Of a DNA stretch of 64,000 nt, positions 56,250-64,000 are shown in pieces. This DNA comes from Chloranthus sessilifolius (taxonomy: Eukaryota; Streptophyta; Magnoliopsida; Chloranthales; Chloranthaceae), in NCBI GenBank assembly GCA_021018995.1, contig CM037595.1, positions 98,511,991 through 98,575,990 of the forward strand, written 5' to 3'. The notes under the pieces are model-generated. The model saw nothing but the letters and a program-made list of their open reading frames with translations, did no database searches and was not told the DNA's origin. The first letter of the stretch is position 1. Each line of letters begins with the position of its first letter. A program made the translations under genes and the position numbers.

Positions 56250-57959
56250 CCCGAGACTATGCGTCCGAGTGCAGACCTTAGCGATGCACAGAAACTATGA
56301 CAACATAGATCAGGTACCACCAACAAATTTGGGCCCGATCCTATATCAACCTTCGAAACAGTGGTCCAAGGTCCACAAAAGGCATCACCTTAGCTTTCAT
56401 CCATCAAATGGATGAGTATATATATATAGGGAGCCGGTTAGGTCCTCCAAGATCCACGTGGAGCACAGGAGGACAGTTTGGATCAATATTATAAAAAAAA
56501 ATCGAAAAATAAATTTTAAACCCACAAGTTAAAGTTTGACAGTTTTCATTGGTCCACATTTCACAGTTCAAAATATACACGGTGGAGATGAGTTTTTAAT
56601 TTATTTATTTTTCAAAGATGATCTAAGCAATGCACCCAAGGTCCACGTGGAAGGTTGGAGGACAGAGGCCTTTTCTATATATATATATATATACCACATG
56701 GTTGATCAATCCAAAACGGGTGTTGTGTGGTTGATCGTGCCACGTGAGCTAGTGTCCAGATGCAACATTCCAAGGTCGTGTTCGGATGCATATCCTCTCC
56801 CTCTCTCGTGGCTCAGGTGTGACTTGTAACTTATGTCCTTGATTTTGCTTATTTGCTAATTGCTACATAATACAGAGCAGTGAGAGACTAGAGACTCCCT
56901 GGCCCATTGGCAAGTGCTATTTTACCCTAATCAAAACCCTATTCAGTTATTTCCGAAAAAAGTTTTGATCTTGAAATAAAAATTAGCTAAAAAAAGCCCG
57001 GAAATCGGCCCAATTCCAGCCTGCTAGGGCCAGGCTTGGTTTGAGTACATCTCAACCTGGGCTAGGGTCAGGCTAAAAAATGGGTCACTCGGCCCTGGCC
57101 AGGTAGAACTCCAGCCTGACCCTAACCCGGCCCATTAAGTGCCCTACTGATGTTACTATTCCTAACACTTGCACCTATAAGGCTATAAGTGTGGAGCGGT
57201 TATGATTAAGTCATTTTTTACTTTTATTTTCTTTCAACAAGGCATTATTTATAGAATTACTTTATTTCTCAAGAGTATTTCTCTTAAATTGCACACCATA
57301 TAGGCATATATCATTCACATTGGCATTCACATACGCGTATATGAGTCCTAATGATGAACTGGAAGTCTGGAACTGTATGACTGTAGAAAACCTGGAGAAT
57401 CAAATATTGAACATGATCCATGCATATGAGTTTTCAATATTATAAAGAAATAGATTATGAATTACAGTGGGTTACTTGCTGGTTCCCTTGGCCAGTTAAA
57501 CATTTTCAAGGATAGACCAAGTGAACACCAAAACGCCAAGTCAAGGACAAACACTGGGACTCTTGTTAAAATATAATACCTGAGAAAATGGTTGAAGCTT
57601 TCTTTCGTTCAGATGTAACGATTTATGAATTCGACGACTGATGTAACATTTTCAGATTATTAATGAAAAATTCAATTGTTATTACTTTCAATATCTCAAG
57701 TTATGTTGTGCTACATCCATTAGAGTAGCATCGATAGTTAGATTCTGCGTCGAGATTCGTTTTGGATCAGACTTCGAGGCATGACAGTTAACGTGTATGG
57801 ACCGTTTAGAATGTATTAGGCATTCCCAGCAGTACATCATTTGTAGATAAATTGTAGCATCAGGTGATGCAAATTGGATGTTAAGGAGCAAGAAAGAAGA
57901 GGAGAGAGGAAAGAAAAGGACATGCGTAGCTAAAAAGGAAAGGCTGTAGGAATATGGTA
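56004..57959. other. Intergenic with hAT-like relics
   Basis: No gene is supported. GC-rich stretches with GGCTCGG and GGCCCGAG (about 56050-56270) and GGCCCGGC or GGCCAGG (about 56990-57150) resemble hAT subterminal sequence. Two direct copies of a segment with TCCACGTGGA and GGAGGACAG lie at about 56449-56480 and 56650-56680. Confidence 0.45.
56200..56246. repeat. (TA)n microsatellite
   Basis: An uninterrupted TA run of about 46 bp inside a GC-rich relic. Confidence 0.95.
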
Positions 57960-58420
57960 GAAATAGAATCGAATCAGATAATCGTAAAAGGGGCCTAATC
58001 GAATCAAATCTTGAATCAACTTATGAATCGTATGATTCGCGAAAAGCATAAATTCATGTTGAAAGATCCATACAAATAAATAATAATTGGGTGAGTCAAC
58101 TATACTTTTTTTATAGGTGAGCTGGTATTGAACCTATGGCCTCAAGGTTGAAATATCATTAACCTTCCACTTTAGCTACAAGTTGGATTGTTAACTCAAC
58201 TTAGCATTAAATTTTTTAAAGGAACATTTTTAAAAAAAAAAAGGTTAAAAAACTAGAAAAAGTGAAAATACATGAACCATGTGTTACCGGTTCATGTGTT
58301 GACTCAGCTTTGTGTACTTTTAACACACACAACTAAATTTTACGATTCAACTACGTAGCATATGATTCCGCTGAATCGTCCAAGATTCAAGAATGAATCC
58401 TTGATCGCACAATGTAACCT
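57960..58420. mobile_element. Possible inverted-repeat element, ATGATTCG-rich
   Basis: The left part (GAATCGAATCAGATAATCG, GAATCGTATGATTCGCG at about 57970-58045) and right part (CATATGATTCCGCTGAATCG, CAAGATTCAAGAATGAATCC at about 58350-58405) resemble each other in inverted order. The ends cannot be fixed. Confidence 0.4.
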
Positions 58421-59230
58421 TCAATTTGAATCATAGAATTTAAATTTGAAGTATCAGACATAGGTTGAAGATAGCATAAGAATGCTTCAAAAGGAGTCTG
58501 CGGCTTTTAGAGAATGGTTATCGGGTCAAAAGAAGGCAGCAACCGGAACTATTAAAGGGAGTTGCAGGTCTGCTGGAGAGAGGCTTCAAAGTGCTGTTCA
58601 TGGGTTGTTTACAGGTCTGCTAATACTTAATATAGCTTAATTAAATCTAAAGTGGGACGATTAATAGGCTTTCTGATGCAGAGCATCTATGACAAGACAG
58701 CAGGAACTTTTTATTGTAGAATCTAAGACTAAAAAGGGGATCTAATATGGACTTAAATAGGGTTAAATACGGAACTAAAACAGGACCCATGTGACCATTT
58801 TCAAGTTATCGCGTGAGCCACTTAAAATATTAAAATGATAAATCTCAGTAACAGTGTCACATTATCACTTAAAGGATCATGTGGACCACAGGTTATCGAG
58901 TTAATTCCCAGTAATTTCAAGTTTTCCGGCGAACATGCAGATCTAAGGCCAAGGTTCTTGAAGGGGAGCATCCTTGAATGCGTAGGTGCAGCGTGGACTA
59001 ATGGTAAGAATGCTCCTGGTTATATCTGGGATCAAGGGAATGATATCACTTCCGGTTGTTGGCCACTTAGTGAATCAGTCCTCGGGCTGCATTTCTTGTT
59101 GGTTGCAAGAGAACTTGGCATTGGCCCGACGTCTTGTCTTTTTTTGTCCCTTTTTCTGGTTTAACTGCTTGCTGTCTTTTTTTTTGTCCCTTTTTCTGGT
59201 TTAACTGCTTGCTATACCTCCAGGTATGTA
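58421..59230 (+). other. Exon-like fragments of unknown origin
   Basis: An open stretch near 58473-58615 encodes LQKESAAFREWLSGQKKAA and then SAGERLQSAVHGLFTG, ending at a possible donor (ACAG/GTCTGC). A second open stretch at 58835-59164 includes RPRFLKGSILECVGAAW. I do not recognise either. They could be remnants of a gene or carried fragments. A 41-bp unit with TTGTCCCTTTTTCTGGTTTA is duplicated at 59134-59214. Confidence 0.25.
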
Positions 59231-59367
59231 CCTTTCTCTTCAGCTTAATATATTCTCCCTCAGGGTTTCCTAATTCACTAGATAACCCTGCGAATTGCAA
59301 ACTGGTTCACGGTTCGATTCACTACAGTGCGCTCAGGTTGGGCGAACCGGCCACCGTTGTTGTCATA

Positions 59368-59480
59368 TACAATCGCATATGCGATTTCTAAAGGCTTTGT
59401 CGCATATGCCATCATGGCATATGCGACATGCAATGTATGCGATCGCATACCCCTCCAACGGTCATAAATATGACCGTTGG
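59368..59480. promoter_or_regulatory. Palindromes upstream of the hAT transposase
   Basis: A 27-bp near-perfect palindrome lies at 59400-59426 (arms TCGCATATGCCAT and ATGGCATATGCGA around one base). Further GCATATGCGAT and ATGCGATCGCAT copies lie on both sides. A hairpin (CCAACGGTCAT, ATGACCGTTGG) occupies 59455-59480. Such motifs near hAT ends can be transposase-binding sites. This is inferred from position. Confidence 0.5.
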
Positions 59481-59513
59481 AGCTTATTTTATTTTTTAGG
59501 CCTCCCCAAAGCT

Positions 59514-59523
59514 TATAAATAGG
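59514..59523 (+). promoter_or_regulatory. TATA box upstream of the hAT transposase
   Basis: TATAAATAGG is a strong match to a plant TATA box. It lies about 480 bp before the recognisable transposase coding region, leaving room for a leader that holds the CT microsatellite. Confidence 0.55.
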
Positions 59524-59601
59524 GGTTTTCTCTTCCTAATCCATATCACATCCATCCAAGGTTTGATTGTATCTCTTTGGTTTCTTTTTTTAGTTTTTAG
59601 T

Positions 59602-59603
<2 letters not shown>

Positions 59604-59632
<29 letters not shown>
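59604..59632. repeat. (CT)n microsatellite
   Basis: A CT run of about 29 bp in the presumed leader of the hAT transposase gene. Confidence 0.9.
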
Positions 59633-59636
<4 letters not shown>

Positions 59637-59997
59637 GCTTTATTGATAATTCCATTTGCTCTATTTTTGTAGTTAACTAAGCAAGGAGCTTCAATCTTCA
59701 TTGACATTCCATCATTCTCAAGTAAAGAAGGAAGAAATCACTTCAAGAATCAAGGATTCAAGAGTTGAAAATTAATTTATAATTCCTATTAAAATTTGTT
59801 TGATTGTTTTTCCTCCTTATCACACCCCATTTCTTTCATTTTTTTCCTTTTTTTAATATTGTTTTTACTTGTTAAGCTCTACAGTCTCCACCCACTTCTT
59901 TAAATTACGTTGTCATTTTGTCTAAGTCCTCGAACGACACTCTTAGGCCGACAAATTCAGCAGATCCGGGTTGAAAATATGGACGTTACAAGAGTGT

Positions 59998-61737
59998 AAC
60001 CGAAAAAAATAAGGTTCAATGTACCCTATGCACCTATGTAAGCATGGGAGGAATAGGGAGACACAAACAATATCTTGCTTGGCAACCCGAGTCGAATGCG
60101 AAGGCATGTCCAAATGTCACGCCGGAGATTCGAAAAGAGATCATGGAATGGATGGATGAGACTTCAAGGTCGAAACATAACGACAAAGTGATTTTACAAC
60201 AATACTATGATGTTGATGGAGATGAGGAAGAACATGATAGCTCTACTCCCCTCACGGCTCGTAGTCCAAGACCACCACCCTCTAAAAGAGCACGTAATGA
60301 AAAGGAGAAGGGAATAAATAAATTTGTCTCTTGTAGACCACATCCCGAGGATATGGTAGACGCTAGGGTAAGAGCCAGGCCCAAACCACTATAGAAAATA
60401 GGTTTAAAGCTAAGGACCGACCTGAGACCATTCAATGCGTGGCTAAGTGGATGTACCAAACCGGTATTGCATTTAATACCGTAAAGTTAAAGAGCTTCAA
60501 AGTAAGGGTTGAAGCTCTTGGACAATTTGGACCCGGCCTAAAACCTCCATCATATCATGAGATAAGACATACATGTCTTAAAAATGAGATAGTCTTCACA
60601 AAAGTCTTTCTCGATGAGTATCGAGAGGATTGGAAGACATATGGGTGCTCACTATTGACCGACGTTTGGATCAATAGGGCCGGTAGGTCAATCATCAACT
60701 TTTGACAAATTGTCCTACCAGAACTATGTTCATTAAACCCATAGATGCTTCGGCTCATTCTCACACGGCCGAATATCTATTTTCCCTCATAAATGAGTGA
60801 TAGAAAAGGATATTGTTGCAAAATATATTGTCCAAGTTGTCACGGACAACGTAGCAAACTTGGTAGCCGCGGGTAGACTAATAATGAAACGGCGACCACA
60901 CATATATTGAACGGACCCCATGTGCGGCTCATTGCTTAGATGAGATGATAGAAGATATAGGCAAAGTGCACATTAAAATCCTAGCTAAGGCTAATAAGGT
61001 AGTAGCGTAAATATATAAGCATACACTTCTACTTCACCACATACGTAATGCAATTAGGGGTAATTTGCAACCCCCCGCCATCACCCGTTTTGTTTCGGCC
61101 TTCTTGACATTACAAAGCATGTATGTTAAAAGAATTGCTTAAAAGCTACGTAATTGTCACTCATTGGAGGAATGGAGTTTAGTCAAAGAAGGCCGAAGGA
61201 AAATGGGTAGTACAAACTATCTTAACCAACACTTTTTGGAATAATGTTGCCCAATCACTTAGAGACTCACAACCAATCGTAGAAGTACTACGATTGGTTG
61301 ATGGTGATGAGAAGACGACTATGGGCTATATCTATAATTTTATGCAGAAAATTATAGAAAATATTAAATATAATAATATGTATAAATTTCATCTCTATCA
61401 ACCCATTATTCACATAATTGAGCAGAGAGGGGTGTCCAAATGACTAGCCCGCCGCATTCCTCCTAAATCTTGCGATCTATTTCTCTTATCCGAACCGGGA
61501 AGTGGTGAAAGCAAATACATATTAGTGGTTTCCTTGATGTTTTAAAAAAGATGATCTCGGACAAAAGCAAGCAAGATCGGATTAGTAACTCTTTCGATCG
61601 ATACAAGAATGCTCAAGGGATGCTTGAAAGAGAAATTGTGGTTTGACAAAGAGAATCCAAAATACCTAGTAAGCAATTTTATGATTTATTTTTTATTATA
61701 TTTCGTCATTGCAAATTTGTAATTAAATAATCTGTCT

Positions 61738-61798
<61 letters not shown>

Positions 61799-62572
61799 CT
61801 AATTAATACTATTGTTTGTAGCCGATTGGTGGTTGTCCTATGGAGTGGATTCGGTGACAAAATGTGAATTATTGAAGAAGATGGCCGTTAAGGTTCTTGA
61901 CCTTACATACGCCGTTTCGACATGTGAACGGAATTGGAGCACGTTTAAGATGGTAACTAGTTTATTTTTATTTCATTTTTAGTCTCATAATTTTAATTTA
62001 ATTGTTGTTTAAATTTTAATATACATTAATATTTATTAAATGTTTCTCTTAAATAGATACACACGAAGAAGCGAAACAAAGTTAAGCAAAAAAAGCTCAA
62101 TGATTTGATTACTGTGCAATACAACCAAAAGCTACGAGATCGCTTCTTAAAAAATCAGGAACATCTGGGACACTATGATCTCATCTCTCTCGAAGACTTG
62201 TCATTCGATTCTCCTTTGATGGCGGATGTCTCCGATGAGCGAGTCTTTGCGGATAAGGATCTTACGTAGAAGTAAATGGAAGAGGCCGCTTTTAGATATG
62301 AGCTTCCTACTAGGCGGATGAGAAGATCGACAGTGGGAGAAGGTAGCTCACGCTCACGCTCACGCTTGCGTCAACAAGAAGAAGAAGAAGACAAGATACA
62401 TAACGAAGCACCCATAGACGATATAGATATCGTCTTAGTGAGATCGGATGATGAAGAAACCAAGGAAGAACAATATGTTGAAGAAGGAGATGATTCAGAT
62501 AATGACAGCAATACAAGTGACGACGATGGTAGAGGTGGAATTGTACCATTATGGGTTCGAGACAAATTATAG
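59998..62572 (+). pseudogene. hAT transposase (BED finger, DUF659, dimerisation), degenerate
   Basis: An N-terminal BED-type zinc finger is visible at about 60012-60105 (VQCTLCTYVSMGGIGRHK, then CPNVTPEIRKEIMEWMD). The DUF659 segment at 60439-60705 has WMYQTGIAFNTVKLKSFK, GPGLKPPSYHEIR and TYGCSLLTDVWINRAGRS. VQVVTDNVANLVAAG follows at about 60830. The C-terminal dimerisation part has WWLSYG and TCERNWSTFKMV (about 61840-61950). After an intron it has HTKKRNKVKQKKLNDLI. The last exon is acidic and ends VPLWVRDKL (62572). Several stops and frameshifts are present. Transposases of this group excise and insert hAT elements with 8-bp duplications. Element ends were not found. Confidence 0.88.
61741..61797. 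repeat. (TA)n microsatellite in a hAT transposase intron
   Basis: An uninterrupted TA run of about 57 bp lies in the intron just before the dimerisation exon. Confidence 0.95.
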
Positions 62573-62829
62573 AATTTTTGACCGGTACACAATATCGTTA
62601 GGAAGTAGGAACAAATGTTAAGAACTTAAGAATTAAGATACTTTTACTAAAATAATATTTTTCTTCTTTACTCTTTTCCTTTGTTTTTGTATGTTCCTAT
62701 GTTCATTTTTGTACTATTTTGTTTAACATCAATGAAATTTATATTTTCCCTTCTAACTTATGGATTATATACTTTTATTTCGCATTCTAGACACTACAAA
62801 ATTAATAGAGTACAAAATTAACCCAAAAA
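62573..62829. other. 3' flank of the hAT transposase
   Basis: AT-rich, probably the 3' untranslated region. No element end is identified. Confidence 0.45.
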
Positions 62830-64000
62830 CATATTACTGGTCAATAAGCTTACGATGCCAACTACCCATGAGCTGTGGCGGACTAGGTATACAAAGCATG
62901 GATCAAAATGCCGGAAAACCGATACGTATCGTCCGAGCCCAAAACCGATACGTATTGGTATCAGACCGTGTTGAATGATACATTGAATGTATCATCCGGT
63001 ATGTCATATAAACCATCGATATGGTATATCGATGACCAACGATACCGATACGTATCGTCTGATACATATCGGTATTAGACGAAATTTTGATCCATGATAT
63101 GGAGTTTACGATGGGTGAACATTGCGTTGCTCGGGAAATGGCTTTGGCGGGCAAGGATAGACCGAGAGAAAGATAGTCTATGGTGTATGGTGTTGACGGA
63201 AAAATATGGACTTATGAACGGCGGTTGGGCCATTAACATCGATGTCAATTATGGTTTCTCTATTTGGTGGAAAGGAATTTCTCTACTTGGGATGTTTACG
63301 CTAGATGGATAAGATATAGTTGGGGCGATGGAACTCGAATCCAGTTTTTGGGAGGATAGCTGGGCGGAGAGTGGGCCTCTAAAACTCTCCTTCTGAGATA
63401 TCTATCGCATTGCCAGGGACCCTAATGGAGTTGTAGCAAACTTCTTTTCGGAGGCTGAAGGAGGGGTGTTGTGGGATGTGATTACTTACCGAAGTCTTCG
63501 AGAAGAGAAGATCACCTCTTTCACTCGATTGTTGACCATGTTGTACAATATGAACATGAACGCACACGGGTTGGACCCCGGGTTTGGACTCCTACTAAAG
63601 ACGGGAACTTCAATGTCAGGTCCTTCTTTCTGATGTTTTCGAACCGGCCATTAATTAAATTCCAAGGGATGAAATTGTGGCAGGCTACCATTCCCCCCAA
63701 GGTTAGATTTTTTGCGTGGACACTGTTCTTAGGGAAAATTCTCACAATTAATCAACTATGTTGGAGAGGGAAAATTATGCCGAACCTTTGTGCGATGTGT
63801 CTCCAAGAGGAGTCAGTGGCGCACCTTTTCAGCCATTGTTGGGTGGCACACAAGATGTTGGGAGTCCTGAGTCAATCCTTCGATATGAGCTGGGTGACCC
63901 CTTTTTCCCCCTACCATCAGTTTTTGGCCTGGTCTTCCATCTCTTTGGAGGGCCAACAGGGGAAGTTCTGGAAGACTAGTTTTTTTGCGGTGTTGTGGAG
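62830..64000 (+). mobile_element. L1-type LINE fragment, split by a MITE, runs off the window
   Basis: Plus strand. LPMSCGGLGIQSM (62852-62896) is the conserved GGLGI segment of L1 ORF2. It is interrupted by a MITE and resumes with LRWVNIALLGKWLWRARI at about 63103. The later frames give WWKGISLLG and the zf-RVT region with ATIPPKVRFFAWTLFLGK (about 63690), then CAMCLQEESVAHLFSHCW with the Cys/His pattern (about 63790). Frameshifts are present. The 3' end is beyond the window. Confidence 0.85.
62897..63097. mobile_element. GGATCAAAAT-ended MITE with ATACGTATCG repeats
   Basis: The element of about 200 bp starts ATGGATCAAAATGCCGG and ends AAATTTTGATCCAT. Inside, ACCGATACGTATCG occurs near both ends in opposite orientation, with GATACATTGAATGTATC at the centre. 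It interrupts the LINE coding sequence. A related copy is at 11220-11435. Confidence 0.8.

Noticed and set aside
61741-61797. Replication or matrix-attachment site at TA runs
   Set aside because: The TA runs here and at 56200 are plain microsatellites. Nothing else supports a functional role.
1-64000. CRISPR arrays, operons, bacterial promoters or terminators
   Set aside because: The sequence is plant nuclear DNA. The tandem arrays seen lack the regular repeat-spacer pattern of CRISPR.

Overview
The window is nuclear DNA of a flowering plant. The evidence is spliced genes with GT-AG introns, a plant-type oligopeptide transporter, plant Ty1/copia, L1, MULE and hAT elements, and low gene density. 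The species cannot be named from the sequence. Two host genes are supported, both on the minus strand: a complete seven-exon oligopeptide transporter (6636-14364, 758 aa by my splice model) and the 3' five exons of an RRM gene resembling the nuclear speckle RNA-binding proteins (41263-43355, first exon not found). The rest is transposable elements (TEs), their relics, and AT-rich DNA.

Layout. 584-4242: Ty1/copia element with two 185-bp LTRs, 5-bp target site duplication (TSD) and primer-binding site, but lacking the integrase core. 4423-5407: two MITEs. 6636-14364: the transporter, with intron 3 swollen to 4.76 kb by repeats. 14431-27423: repeats only, including a TRIM-like LTR-PBS-LTR unit, a hAT element with perfect 8-bp TSD, a cluster of hairpin MITEs, and many copies of a long-armed inverted-repeat family that recurs through the window.

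27424-37133: a degenerate MULE of about 9.7 kb. Its outer arms are inverted repeats. It holds a plus-strand plant mobile domain (PMD) pseudogene and a minus-strand transposase pseudogene that runs into an OTU-like cysteine protease domain. A separate 1.5-kb foldback element with arms of about 410 bp sits between them. This composite is the most unusual object here.

37215-48130: GGATCAAAAT-ended elements, a tRNA-derived SINE and the RRM gene. 48130-54714: two L1-type LINEs. One is 5'-truncated and split by a PIF/Harbinger MITE. The other is on the opposite strand, has a 13-bp TSD, and has lost its reverse transcriptase core. 54728-59360: AT-rich DNA with tandem repeats and element fragments. 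59368-62572: degenerate hAT transposase with palindromes and a TATA box upstream. 62830-64000: a third LINE, split by a MITE and running off the window.

All transposase and polyprotein genes carry stops, frameshifts or deletions, so no autonomous element is evident. Coordinates of splice sites and TSDs were read by eye. Limits of old repeats are approximate.
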